From contig NZ_WQLA01000008.1 of the NCBI RefSeq assembly GCF_009755275.1, forward strand, positions 186,001-250,000: DNA of 64,000 nt, given 5' to 3'. The position numbers and the translations under genes were made by a program. This document shows positions 1 to 7,815 of this stretch, in pieces (the first letter of the stretch is position 1; every line of letters starts with the position of its first letter). The DNA is from Mucilaginibacter aquatilis (GTDB lineage: Bacteria; Bacteroidota; Bacteroidia; Sphingobacteriales; Sphingobacteriaceae). The notes beneath the pieces are model-generated. The model had not been told where the DNA came from and did no database searches. It worked only from the letters and a program-made list of their open reading frames with translations.

Positions 1-1
1 A

Positions 2-877
2 CCAGGCAATGCTTTTGATGTGCCTGCAGGGTACTTTAATGATTTGAGCGAGCGGATCATATCGGGTGTACATTTAGAACAATTTAAGCAGAGCGATATT
101 AGCGGTGGTTTTACAATTCCGGAAAATTACTTCACAGCTTTAGGCGATAATATTGTAAGCCGTATTGCAATTGAGGAAACGCTTACTGGTACAACAAATG
201 CATTTGCTGTACCGGCAAATTACTTTGATGAACTTGCAGTTAATATTCAAAGTCGCATTACTATTGAAGAAGCTACAGATGCAAGCCAAGAAGCGTTTAC
301 CGTACCGCAAGGCTATTTTGAAAAACTAAACAGTAATATTCAAAGTCGTTTAGTAATTGAAGAGGCTTTTGCTGGTGAAAATGAAGGCTTTGAGGTACCA
401 CAAGGTTACTTTGAAAATTTAAGCGACAGCATTTTAAGCCGCATTGCTTTAGAAGAAGCTACCGAGCCTCAACATAATGCTTTTGAAGTTCCTGCCGGAT
501 ATTTTGACACTTTACAGCAAAGCATAATAAGCCAAACTACCGGCGAGAGTGAAGCTAAAGTTATTCAAATGCCATCTAGGCCGGTTGGTGTAGTTCGCAA
601 GCTGGTATCAACTGCAGCATTTAAATATGCCTCAGCTGCTTGTTTTGCCATTATAGCGGGTGCTGCACTATATTTTAGCGACGCGCCTTTGTTAAAATCA
701 CACGGACAGTCGTACCTGCATCAAGAACTTTCAGAGATACCTTCTGATGATATCAGAAACTTTTTGGAAACACAAACCGAAGCTACCGAAACAGAGCATA
801 GAGTAATTGCCGACGGCACGCAGATAGACAGTAACGCTTTAAGAGCGGCCATACAGGATTATGTTGATTTGCAATAA
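2..877 (+). CDS. Repeat-containing single-pass membrane protein, 5'-truncated (possible anti-sigma-like partner)
   Basis: The reading frame is open from base 2, so the gene starts upstream of the window. GTG at 20 is only an internal valine codon. Six copies of a unit of about 31 residues are visible, each starting VPxGYF or a variant (bases 20, 116, 209, 302, 395, 488) and continuing with L...I.SRI.IEEA. One hydrophobic segment follows at about residues 202-220 counted from base 20 (bases 620-680), then a hydrophilic tail of about 65 residues. Single VPxGYF motifs occur near the N-terminus of small Bacteroidetes membrane proteins encoded after ECF sigma factors; that role here is inference, since the upstream gene is not visible. 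The next gene starts 9 bases downstream, so they are probably co-transcribed. Function unknown. Confidence 0.8.
   Translation, partial: PGNAFDVPAGYFNDLSERIISGVHLEQFKQSDISGGFTIPENYFTALGDNIVSRIAIEETLTGTTNAFAVPANYFDELAVNIQSRITIEEATDASQEAFTVPQGYFEKLNSNIQSRLVIEEAFAGENEGFEVPQGYFENLSDSILSRIALEEATEPQHNAFEVPAGYFDTLQQSIISQTTGESEAKVIQMPSRPVGVVRKLVSTAAFKYASAACFAIIAGAALYFSDAPLLKSHGQSYLHQELSEIPSDDIRNFLETQTEATETEHRVIADGTQIDSNALRAAIQDYVDLQ
5..580 (+). repeat. Tandem 93-bp coding repeats (VPxGYF units)
   Basis: Six in-frame units with a spacing of 93 to 96 bases begin at about 20, 116, 209, 302, 395 and 488. Each encodes (V/I)P-x2-YF followed by a short helix-like segment. Units 4 and 5 are the most alike (both VPQGYFE). 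The DNA has diverged between units, so this is an old internal duplication rather than a fresh microsatellite-like array. Confidence 0.85.
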
Positions 878-886
878 TTAATTAAG

Positions 887-1327
887 ATGAAGTTACTATT
901 GAAATATTTATTGTTTACGTTGATGATTTTTGCCGGTTATGAGGTGTTTAGCCAGCCACCGGCATCTTTCAGAAGCACATCGGCGCCATCAAAAAAACTC
1001 AACCTCATACGCGAGGGATATATTGAAACTCAAATTAAGCTGAGTAATGATGAGAAAGCCAAGTTTTGGCCGGTTTATCGTGAGTATAAAGAAGAAGTAA
1101 ATTCTATACGTAAAGCCAAACTGCAAAACCGCCTTAACAAGTCAAAAGATCAGATTCAGAAAGACCTGGAATACGATCAGCAATTGGTTGATGCCAAAAA
1201 ACATTATACAAAGGAGTTTTTAAAAATATTGCCCCCTGATAAAGTTAACCGCGTTTTTCAAAGTGAGCGTGAATTTACCGAAGAATTGATAAAGCAATTA
1301 GGTGAACGCGGAACACCCGATAAATAA
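887..1327 (+). CDS. Spy/LTXXQ-like periplasmic protein
   Basis: A 146-residue protein with an N-terminal signal peptide (hydrophobic residues about 5-20, ending near VFSQ) and a mature part that is almost wholly charged and helical. The segment LSNDEKAKFWPVYREYKEE followed by a Lys/Arg/Glu-rich helix resembles Bacteroidetes proteins distantly related to Spy/CpxP periplasmic chaperones. It lies 9 bases after the repeat protein, so both probably belong to one envelope-related operon. A strong terminator follows at 1346-1381. The Spy-like assignment rests on overall composition and the DxxxxFWPxY-type pattern, not on a diagnostic catalytic motif. Confidence 0.7.
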   Translation: MKLLLKYLLFTLMIFAGYEVFSQPPASFRSTSAPSKKLNLIREGYIETQIKLSNDEKAKFWPVYREYKEEVNSIRKAKLQNRLNKSKDQIQKDLEYDQQLVDAKKHYTKEFLKILPPDKVNRVFQSEREFTEELIKQLGERGTPDK

Positions 1328-1345
1328 GCTTAGTTATTAAGTTAT

Positions 1346-1381
1346 AAAAAGCGATTTGTGAAGCCACAAGTCGCTTTTTTG
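1346..1381 (+). terminator. Rho-independent terminator
   Basis: An inverted repeat with arms AAAAAGCGATTTGTG and CCACAAGTCGCTTTTT, a short loop and a T run. It closes the operon ending at 1327. Confidence 0.8.
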
Positions 1382-1506
1382 TTTATCAAAACAATTCAAT
1401 TTGAGCAAATAGGGTATTAACTGTAAAACACTAAGTATTGTATTAAGGTTATGTTAAAGAGAATGCAGTATTCAATAGCGCAGTACTGTTTAACAAATAC
1501 CTAGAA

Positions 1507-2244
1507 ATGAGAATTAACGACGATGAAGATTGCATAGCATTTTACCAGGAAGCTCTTGACCATTTAAGAGACAGCGGCATAGAATATATGCTTGGCGGTG
1601 CATTTGCCATATTTCATTACACAGGAATTTACCGCGATACAAAAGACCTTGATGTATACTGCAAATCAGTTGATTGCCCGCGGATAATGAAATACTTTGG
1701 CGATTTAGGATATGAAACCCAATTTACTGACGCACGCTGGTTGGCCAAAATTTTCAAAGGCGAATACTTCATCGATTTAATATTTGATACCGTAAACAAC
1801 ATTTGCAAAGTTGACGATACCTGGATAGAGCGTGCAGTTGATGCGAGCTTTTTTGACAGGGATGTAAAACTGCTCGGTCCTGAGGAGTTAATATGGAGTA
1901 AAATATACGTACAAAACCGCGAAAGGTATGATGGAGCAGATTTGAACCACTTACTGGTACAGTACGGAAAAAATTTAGACTGGCACCATTTACTTTTCAG
2001 GCTCGATCAGCACTGGCAGTTGCTTTTAGGTCAGCTGATTAATTTTCAATTTGTTTACCCCGCCGATTATCAAAACATAATACCACGCTGGCTTTATGAT
2101 GAATTGCTACGCCGCGCGGCCGAACAGTTTGACTTGCCTTCACCCGAAGAGAAAGTTTGTCGTGGCCCAATGATTGACCAAACACAATACAGTGTCGATG
2201 TAAAAGATTGGGACTATAAATCATACACCATTAAAACCGTTTAA
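1507..2244 (+). CDS. Nucleotidyltransferase-fold protein (AbiEii/DUF1814-like)
   Basis: A 245-residue cytoplasmic protein with the hallmarks of a minimal nucleotidyltransferase: GG at residues 30-31 (YMLGGAFAIFHY), the metal-binding DxD at 47-49 (TKDLDVY) and a third acidic residue at D90 (YFIDLIFD). This family includes AbiEii-type toxins, tRNA-modifying and antibiotic-modifying enzymes and many uncharacterised proteins, so the substrate cannot be named. The metallophosphoesterase starts 6 bases after its stop, so the two are almost certainly co-transcribed. No AbiEi-like antitoxin is adjacent, which argues against a classical AbiE toxin-antitoxin pair. Confidence 0.75.
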   Translation: MRINDDEDCIAFYQEALDHLRDSGIEYMLGGAFAIFHYTGIYRDTKDLDVYCKSVDCPRIMKYFGDLGYETQFTDARWLAKIFKGEYFIDLIFDTVNNICKVDDTWIERAVDASFFDRDVKLLGPEELIWSKIYVQNRERYDGADLNHLLVQYGKNLDWHHLLFRLDQHWQLLLGQLINFQFVYPADYQNIIPRWLYDELLRRAAEQFDLPSPEEKVCRGPMIDQTQYSVDVKDWDYKSYTIKTV

Positions 2245-2250
2245 TGAATT

Positions 2251-2991
2251 ATGGACGATAAAAAAGTAACCCGCATAGCTGCCGTTGGAGACATACATGT
2301 TAAAGAAACTGACAAAGGAAAATGGGTAAGTTACTTTAAAGAAGTATCGGCTAATGCAGATGTACTGATTATTTGCGGTGATTTGACTGATACAGGTGAT
2401 GAAGACGAAGCGGCTATACTGGCGGCTGAACTACATGCCTGCACCATACCGGTAGTTTGCGTGCTTGGCAACCATGATTACGAAAAAGGCCGACATAAAC
2501 TTATAAGGCAAGCTATACAAAGTACAAACGTACACGTACTTGATGGAGAAGCTATTGTAATTGGTGGTGTTGGTTTTGCGGGTGTAAAAGGTTTTGGCGG
2601 TGGTTTTGATCGTTACCTGCTTACCATGTTTGGCGAAGACGCCAACAAGGCTTATGTTCAGGAAGCTGTAGATGAAGCATTACACTTAGAGCGTGCGCTA
2701 AACAAACTCGATAGTGAGTTTCAGGTTAATAAAAAGATAGCCGTTTTACATTATTCGCCTATTAAAGCTACAGTAGTTGGCGAGCCGCCTGAAATTTATC
2801 CATTCCTGGGTTCATCACGTTTAGCCGAGCCGCTGATCAGAAACAATGTAACTGCCGCTTTTCATGGCCATGCTCATGCAGGTACGCTTGAAGGTTCAAT
2901 AAGTAACAGTGACATCAAGGTTTTTAACGTTGCTAAACAGGTGTTAAGCAAAGCCGGTTACCAATGCCCCTACTACTTACTTGAGGTGTAA
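2251..2991 (+). CDS. Calcineurin-like metallophosphoesterase
   Basis: A 246-residue protein with all core metallophosphoesterase motifs in order: GDIH (residues 13-16), GDLTDTG (43-49), GNHD (73-76), LHYSP, and GHAHAG near the C-terminus. These residues form the dinuclear metal site. There is no signal peptide, so it should act in the cytoplasm. The substrate (nucleotide, cyclic nucleotide, phosphoester) is not readable from sequence. Its tight coupling to the upstream nucleotidyltransferase suggests opposing or sequential reactions on a nucleotidylated substrate, which is inference only. Family assignment is secure. Confidence 0.9.
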   Translation: MDDKKVTRIAAVGDIHVKETDKGKWVSYFKEVSANADVLIICGDLTDTGDEDEAAILAAELHACTIPVVCVLGNHDYEKGRHKLIRQAIQSTNVHVLDGEAIVIGGVGFAGVKGFGGGFDRYLLTMFGEDANKAYVQEAVDEALHLERALNKLDSEFQVNKKIAVLHYSPIKATVVGEPPEIYPFLGSSRLAEPLIRNNVTAAFHGHAHAGTLEGSISNSDIKVFNVAKQVLSKAGYQCPYYLLEV

Positions 2992-3048
2992 CAAGTAAAG
3001 TTGGCTTACAATTTGTAAAGTAATGCATAAACACAACTATACACTACC

Positions 3049-3360
3049 ATGAAGAAGACGCTATTTTTATTCAGCCTTATACTAACAATAATCATTAGTG
3101 CTACCAATTCATCATTTGCTCAAAAGCGCAAAAAAGGGATGAGTTCACAAGCTAAAGGTGCTATTATTGGCGGCGCAGGTGGCGCTGTAGCAGGAGGACT
3201 AATTGGGGGCAACGCTAAAGGAGCAATAATAGGCGGAGCTGTTGGTGCCGGTGGCGGTTACATAATAGGCAATGAAAGCCGCAGGGCAAAAGAAAAGCGT
3301 GCAAGAGCCAACCGCAAAGCATATCGTAGCAAAAAAAATTATCATCCCGGAAGACTATAG
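3049..3360 (+). CDS. Gly-zipper secreted protein (YMGG-like)
   Basis: A 103-residue protein with a signal peptide (residues 1-24, cleavage near SFAQ), then a block of Gly/Ala-rich GxxxG repeats containing KGAIIGGAGGAVAGG and KGAIIGGAVGAGGG, and a basic C-terminal tail rich in Arg and Lys. The two KGAIIGGA half-repeats are typical of glycine-zipper proteins that sit in or on the envelope. It probably associates with the membrane as a hairpin. Function unknown; such proteins are often stress-related. A long near-perfect terminator stem follows. Confidence 0.8.
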   Translation: MKKTLFLFSLILTIIISATNSSFAQKRKKGMSSQAKGAIIGGAGGAVAGGLIGGNAKGAIIGGAVGAGGGYIIGNESRRAKEKRARANRKAYRSKKNYHPGRL

Positions 3361-3381
3361 TCCATTCAGGTTTGAACGAGC

Positions 3382-3416
3382 AAAAAGGTGTAATGCAGCT
3401 GCATTGCACCTTTTTT
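3382..3416 (+). terminator. Terminator with long stem
   Basis: Arms AAAAAGGTGTAATGCA and TGCATTGCACCTTTTT pair almost perfectly (one G-T wobble) with a minimal loop, followed by further T residues. It lies 22 bases after the gly-zipper gene. Confidence 0.85.
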
Positions 3417-3550
3417 GGTTATAAGGTTGCTCTTATATAACTTTTAGTTACTCATTCACGTTAAACATTTAATGTCATACTATTGCAATATTGGCTTATA
3501 ATTTGTTAATTACAATTTGCAATACTGACTCGTTACTTGCTTAAATATTG

Positions 3551-4801
3551 ATGGCCCTAAATAAATTATTGATTCTATGGATACTGTTGCTTGCTCCGGC
3601 TTTACTGGTAGCTCAAGACACTAGTACTATAGTATCAACCTTTAAGCAAAAAAACATTGACACAACGGGTCAAAAAGATTTGATTGACGTTTTCAGAACT
3701 GTGTTTAAACCAAAAACTAAACGCAATGATATAAAGCTTGATCAAAAAGAGGACAAAGTGTATTTCTCATTTTTACCCACAGCATCAGCATTGCCGAGCG
3801 GTGGAGGAAAAATGTTTGTTACCTCTACCACAGCCAGCTTTTACATGGGTAACGAGCAAACTACCAATATTTCAAATATCAGCTTTACTCCATACTTTAA
3901 CCTCAACGGCAGGTTTGGCTTACCATTACGCTCAAGTGTTTGGCTAAACGATAACAAATGGTACATAGCGGGCGACACGCGTTTTTTGGTTTATCCGCAA
4001 GACACCTGGGGTCTTGGCGGCGGCACCCCCGAAAGTGCGCGTATGCGCGTTGATTACAAGTATATTCGTTTTTATCAAAGTTTACTTAGGCGCATTAAAC
4101 CTTATTTTTTTGCAGGCGTAGGTTATAATCTCGATTACCACATGCGCATAAAAACCAATCATGATGCGCCCGAACTTGACGATGCATCAGGCTACATATT
4201 TGGAACTGCGCAAGGTCAAAACTCATTTTCATCAGGTGTAACTCTTAATTTACTGTATGACACCCGCAATAATTCAATCAATCCTCTACCCGGCTGTTAT
4301 GCTAATTTAGTTTATCGCTACAATTCAACCTTACTTGGCAGCACCAGGCCGTGGTCATCACTTTATGCCGACGTAAGAAAGTACATTGCACTTGATGAAA
4401 CCAAACCATCGCGCCAAAACACCCTTGCTTTCTGGACTTATTTCTGGACAACGTTAGACCGTGGCACTCCTTATCTTAGTTTGCCGGCTGTGGGTTGGGA
4501 TTTTTATAATACATCAGGCCGGGGTTTGGAACAAAACCGTTATCGCGGACAAGCATTATGGTACACCGAAGCTGAGTATCGTCGCAGCATTACACGTAAC
4601 GGCTTGCTTGGCTTTGTGCTATTTGCAAACGTAACTACCGTGAATGAGCCTGATACCCGGCAGTTCAACTACTTTCACCCGGCGGCGGGTGGCGGTTTAC
4701 GCATTAAGGTTAACAAGGCCTCAAATACCAATATTGCCATTGACTATGGCATGAGTAAAGGTTTCTCATCAATACGTTTTGGATTGGGTGAAGCTTTCTA
4801 A
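3551..4801 (+). CDS. Omp85/BamA-type outer membrane beta-barrel protein (surface antigen D15-like)
   Basis: The ATG at 3551 is preferred over the in-frame TTG at 3548. The 416-residue product has a signal peptide (end near LLVAQ), a short linker and a C-terminal barrel. The region NRYRGQALWYTEAEYRRS matches the Omp85 pattern around the RGY/GRYRD-type motif, and GGGLRIKVNK...IAIDYG is the usual last-strands signature. No POTRA domains are visible, unlike BamA (about 800 residues), so this is a stand-alone barrel of the kind common in Bacteroidetes. It should sit in the outer membrane; cargo is unknown. It appears monocistronic. Confidence 0.8.
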   Translation: MALNKLLILWILLLAPALLVAQDTSTIVSTFKQKNIDTTGQKDLIDVFRTVFKPKTKRNDIKLDQKEDKVYFSFLPTASALPSGGGKMFVTSTTASFYMGNEQTTNISNISFTPYFNLNGRFGLPLRSSVWLNDNKWYIAGDTRFLVYPQDTWGLGGGTPESARMRVDYKYIRFYQSLLRRIKPYFFAGVGYNLDYHMRIKTNHDAPELDDASGYIFGTAQGQNSFSSGVTLNLLYDTRNNSINPLPGCYANLVYRYNSTLLGSTRPWSSLYADVRKYIALDETKPSRQNTLAFWTYFWTTLDRGTPYLSLPAVGWDFYNTSGRGLEQNRYRGQALWYTEAEYRRSITRNGLLGFVLFANVTTVNEPDTRQFNYFHPAAGGGLRIKVNKASNTNIAIDYGMSKGFSSIRFGLGEAF

Positions 4802-4840
4802 AATGTTCATGATTATGTGGAAATACAAACAACACACTAC

Positions 4841-4852
4841 GCAATCGATTGC
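4841..4852. promoter_or_regulatory. LacI-type operator candidate upstream of transaldolase
   Basis: A perfect 12-base palindrome, GCAATCGATTGC, with a central CpG as in LacI-family operators. It lies 115 bases upstream of the transaldolase start. The same core (CAATCGATTG) recurs at the xylose operon promoter at 45777-45786. It is upstream of the best -33/-7 pair seen here, so it may act at a distance or from an activating position. Confidence 0.55.
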
Positions 4853-4882
4853 AGAAAATATTTAGGTAACGCCAAAAATTAA

Positions 4883-4913
4883 TTGCATTTTTACGCCGCA
4901 TTCTTTAGCTTTA
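4883..4913 (+). promoter_or_regulatory. Probable promoter of the transaldolase gene
   Basis: TTG at 4883-4885 and TAGCTTTA at 4906-4913, separated by 20 bases. This matches the Bacteroidetes pattern of TTG at -33 and TAnnTTTG at -7 with one mismatch. The leader to the ATG at 4968 would be about 50 bases. Confidence 0.4.
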
Positions 4914-4967
4914 ACAAATTTAAAATAAGTGTTATTCTGACATTTAATTCAATACATACCATTAATT

Positions 4968-5645
4968 ATGAAGTTTTTTATCGACACGGCCAACCTGTCT
5001 CAAATTAGCGAAGCCCATGACATGGGGATTTTAGACGGTGTAACCACTAACCCATCACTCATGGCTAAAGAAGGTATTACCGGCCATGAAAATGTAATTG
5101 CTCATTATAAAGCTATATGCGATATTACCGATGGTGATGTTAGCGCAGAAGTAATTGCAACTACCTATGATGAAATGGTTGCCGAAGGTTTGGCTTTGGC
5201 CGAGCTGCACGAACGCATTGTTGTAAAAGTGCCCATGATTAAAGATGGTGTTAAAGCCATTAAATACTTTACCCAGCAAGGTATTAAAACTAATTGCACA
5301 CTGGTATTTTCGGCTGGTCAGGCGTTATTGGCTGCTAAAGCTGGTGCTACATACGTATCACCGTTTATTGGCCGTTTAGATGACGTATCAACAGATGGTT
5401 TAACTTTGATTGAAGATATCCGTTTGATATATGATAACTACGGGTACGAAACTCAAATTCTTGCAGCATCAGTTCGTCATGCTATGCACATCATTAATTG
5501 TGCTAAAATTGGTGCCGATGTTATCACCGGCCCACTTAGTGCTATAACTGCTTTGTTAAAACACCCGTTAACTGACAACGGCCTGGCTCAGTTCCTGGCA
5601 GATCATGCTAAAGCTGCTGCAGCGGGCGTTGAGCCGGTTAAATAA
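4968..5645 (+). CDS. tal: Transaldolase (small FSA/TalC family)
   Basis: A 225-residue class I aldolase-type enzyme. The N-terminus MKFFIDTANLSQI and DGVTTNPSLMAKEG are diagnostic for the short transaldolase/fructose-6-phosphate aldolase family. The Schiff-base lysine lies in IVVKVPM, and TNCTLVFSAGQALLAAKAGA and SPFIGRLDD are also conserved. It transfers dihydroxyacetone units between sedoheptulose-7-phosphate and glyceraldehyde-3-phosphate in the non-oxidative pentose phosphate pathway. The two transketolase halves follow directly, supporting transaldolase over F6P aldolase. A LacI-type palindrome lies upstream, suggesting control by pentose availability. Confidence 0.92.
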   Translation: MKFFIDTANLSQISEAHDMGILDGVTTNPSLMAKEGITGHENVIAHYKAICDITDGDVSAEVIATTYDEMVAEGLALAELHERIVVKVPMIKDGVKAIKYFTQQGIKTNCTLVFSAGQALLAAKAGATYVSPFIGRLDDVSTDGLTLIEDIRLIYDNYGYETQILAASVRHAMHIINCAKIGADVITGPLSAITALLKHPLTDNGLAQFLADHAKAAAAGVEPVK

Positions 5646-5655
5646 CTTTGAGTTT

Positions 5656-5713
5656 ATGGTTCATAGTCAATAGTTCATGGCAGCTCAGGCCCCGGCTATA
5701 AACTATGAACCAT
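5656..5713. repeat. Inverted intergenic repeat between tal and transketolase
   Basis: ATGGTTCATAGT (5656-5667) is repeated exactly in inverted form as ACTATGAACCAT (5702-5713). Between them is a related TAGTTCATGG, and CAACTATAAAC follows. There is no T run, so this is not a normal terminator. It looks like a member of a dispersed family built from GTTCATAG-type words. Confidence 0.6.
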
Positions 5714-5749
5714 CAACTATAAACTAACATCAATCAACTAATACTAAAA

Positions 5750-6595
5750 ATGACACAAGATATTTCAGAGCTTAAAAATATTGCCTCACAAGTACGCCGC
5801 GATGTTGTGCGCATGGTGCACGGCTGTCAAAGCGGCCACCCGGGAGGCTCACTAGGCTGTACCGATTATTTGGTAGCCTTATATTTTTCAATCATGAAAA
5901 ACGATCCGTCTTTTAACATGGATGGCGTTGGCGAAGACCTTTTCTTTTTATCAAACGGACATATATCTCCTGTTTTCTATTCGGTACTGGCCCACGCCAG
6001 TTACTTTGACAAAGCAGAATTAGGAACTTTTCGTAAGTTAGATTCAAGGCTGCAAGGCCACCCTACTACGCACGAAGGTTTGCCAGGCATTCGCATGGCA
6101 TCCGGGTCATTAGGCCAGGGCCTATCGGTTGGTATTGGTGCTGCGTTGAGTAAAAAACTTAACGGTGATGACCGCCTGGTGTTCACCCTTCATGGTGATG
6201 GCGAATTGCAGGAAGGTCAAATTTGGGAAGCAGCAATGTTTGCTCCACATAATCGTGTTGACAACCTTATTGCTACAGTTGACGTTAATGGTCAGCAAAT
6301 TGATGGCCCTACCAAAGTAGTATTATCATTAGGCGACCTGCGCGCTAAGTTTGAAGCGTTTGGTTGGGAAGTTATGGAAATGCAGGGAAATGACATGGCC
6401 TTGGTTGTTGAAGGACTGCAAAAAGCTATTGGCCTTAGCGGTAAAGGCAAACCGGTAATGATATTAATGCAAACCGAAATGGGTGCCGGCGTTGATTTCA
6501 TGATGGGCAGCCACAAATGGCACGGCGTTGCACCTAACGATGCCCAGTTACAGCAGGCGTTAGATCAATTGCAGGAAACTTTAGGAGACTATTAA
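5750..6595 (+). CDS. Transketolase, N-terminal (thiamine pyrophosphate-binding) subunit
   Basis: A 281-residue protein equivalent to the first half of a full-length transketolase. HGCQSGHPGGSLGCTDYLVALYF at residues about 23-45 is the conserved phosphate/TPP-contacting start. GDGELQEGQIWEAAMFA with a later VDVNGQQIDG is the TPP-Mg binding motif (GDG...N). It must pair with the C-terminal subunit encoded 95 bases downstream to form the active enzyme, which moves two-carbon units between pentose and hexose phosphates. Split transketolases are normal in many Bacteroidetes and other bacteria, so this is not a frameshift. Confidence 0.95.
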   Translation: MTQDISELKNIASQVRRDVVRMVHGCQSGHPGGSLGCTDYLVALYFSIMKNDPSFNMDGVGEDLFFLSNGHISPVFYSVLAHASYFDKAELGTFRKLDSRLQGHPTTHEGLPGIRMASGSLGQGLSVGIGAALSKKLNGDDRLVFTLHGDGELQEGQIWEAAMFAPHNRVDNLIATVDVNGQQIDGPTKVVLSLGDLRAKFEAFGWEVMEMQGNDMALVVEGLQKAIGLSGKGKPVMILMQTEMGAGVDFMMGSHKWHGVAPNDAQLQQALDQLQETLGDY

Positions 6596-6604
6596 GAATA
6601 GAGC

Positions 6605-6635
6605 CAGGAGTGGAAAATAAAGTTTTCAATTCCTG
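6605..6635. repeat. Intergenic hairpin between transketolase halves
   Basis: CAGGAGTGGAAAA (6605-6617) and TTTTCAATTCCTG (6623-6635) form a 13-base stem with two non-Watson-Crick positions and a 5-base loop. There is no poly-T tail. It could be an RNA-stability element between the two subunit genes or a degenerate dispersed repeat. Confidence 0.5.
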
Positions 6636-6690
6636 ATTCTTGTTTCCAACAAAAATTAACTGAATAACTCAATCACTTAATAATAAAACA

Positions 6691-7647
6691 GTGACCAAGT
6701 ATACATATACAGAGAAAAAAGATACGCGTTCGGGCTTTGGAGCAGGTTTGCTTGAGGCTGGTAAACGCAACCCTAAAGTTGTTGCCCTATGTGCCGATTT
6801 GGTAGGCTCACTTAAAATGCAGGATTTTATCAATGCATTCCCTGAACGTTTTGTACAGGTAGGTATTGCCGAAGCTAACATGATGGGTATTGCAGCCGGT
6901 ATGACAATTGGCGGCCATGTTCCATTCACCGGTACTTTTGCTAACTTTTCAACCGGCCGCGTTTACGATCAAATTCGTCAATCAATAGCCTATTCTGATA
7001 AAAACGTTAAAATTTGTGCTTCACACGCCGGTTTAACCTTGGGCGAAGATGGTGCAACCCACCAGATACTGGAAGATTTGGGTATGATGAAAATGCTTCC
7101 GGGCATGACCGTTATTAACCCTTGTGATTATAACCAAACCAAAGCAGCTACAATTGCCATTGCCGAGCATCATGGCCCGGTTTACTTGCGTTTCGGTCGC
7201 CCGGTAGTTCCTATTTTCACCCCTGCCGATCAGGTTTTTGAAATTGGCAAGGCCTGGATGGTTAGCGAAGGTACTGATGTTACCATTATTGCAACCGGCC
7301 ACCTGGTTTGGGAGGCTATACAAGCAGGTGAGCAACTGGAAGCTATGGGTATTTCAGCTGAGATTATTAACATACACACCATCAAACCTTTGGATGAAGA
7401 AGCCATTTTAAAATCAGTTAGCAAAACACGTTGCGTGGTAACAGCCGAAGAGCACAACCGCTTAGGTGGTTTAGGTGATTCGGTTGCACAGGTATTAATC
7501 AAAAACCTGCCGGCACCACAAGAGTACGTAGCAGTTAATGATTCATTTGGCGAATCAGGTACACCAGAGCAACTGATGCAAAAATATAAGCTTAATGCAC
7601 CTGCCATTGTTGAGGCAGCACAAAAGGCTATACAGCGTAAAGGATAA
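6691..7647 (+). CDS. Transketolase, C-terminal subunit
   Basis: The 318-residue partner of the upstream subunit, starting at GTG (no in-frame ATG suits the conserved N-terminus). It carries the pyrimidine-binding and C-terminal transketolase domains: RSGFGAGLLEAGKRNPKVV, VGIAEANMMGIAAGMTIGG (with the catalytic Glu that activates the thiamine aminopyrimidine), and CASHAGLTLGEDGATHQ with conserved His residues. The C-terminal domain contains EEHNRLGGLGDSVAQVL. It forms the active enzyme with the N-terminal subunit and is probably translated from the same mRNA. A strong terminator follows. Confidence 0.95.
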   Translation: MTKYTYTEKKDTRSGFGAGLLEAGKRNPKVVALCADLVGSLKMQDFINAFPERFVQVGIAEANMMGIAAGMTIGGHVPFTGTFANFSTGRVYDQIRQSIAYSDKNVKICASHAGLTLGEDGATHQILEDLGMMKMLPGMTVINPCDYNQTKAATIAIAEHHGPVYLRFGRPVVPIFTPADQVFEIGKAWMVSEGTDVTIIATGHLVWEAIQAGEQLEAMGISAEIINIHTIKPLDEEAILKSVSKTRCVVTAEEHNRLGGLGDSVAQVLIKNLPAPQEYVAVNDSFGESGTPEQLMQKYKLNAPAIVEAAQKAIQRKG

Positions 7648-7663
7648 ACAAATCCGCTATCCT

Positions 7664-7704
7664 AAAACAGAAAAAGCTGCCTTCATGGCGGCTTTTTCTG
7701 TTTT
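7664..7704 (+). terminator. Terminator after the transketolase operon
   Basis: AAAACAGAAAAAGCTGCC and GGCGGCTTTTTCTGTTTT form a long stem around a short TTCAT-like loop. It separates the transketolase genes from the LacI-type regulator, which therefore needs its own promoter. Confidence 0.85.
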
Positions 7705-7815
7705 ACAGTATATCAACCACCAGGCCTACAATACGTATGCATCCAGCAAACCGTAAATTTATTATACAACTATAAACGCTACATTTACATTATCAATAAC
7801 AATGGATTTAATGAA

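Noticed and set aside
1507..2991. AbiE-type toxin-antitoxin system
   Set aside because: The nucleotidyltransferase is related to AbiEii in fold only, and the neighbour is a phosphoesterase, not an AbiEi-type antitoxin.
5750..7647. Frameshifted transketolase gene
   Set aside because: The two halves have separate starts, a structured gap and complete domain ends; split transketolase is a normal bacterial form.
7731..7738. ATACGTAT palindrome with central CpG upstream of the LacI-type gene
   Set aside because: Only 8 bases and a sequence unlike the pentose palindrome; could be an autoregulatory site but is not convincing alone.
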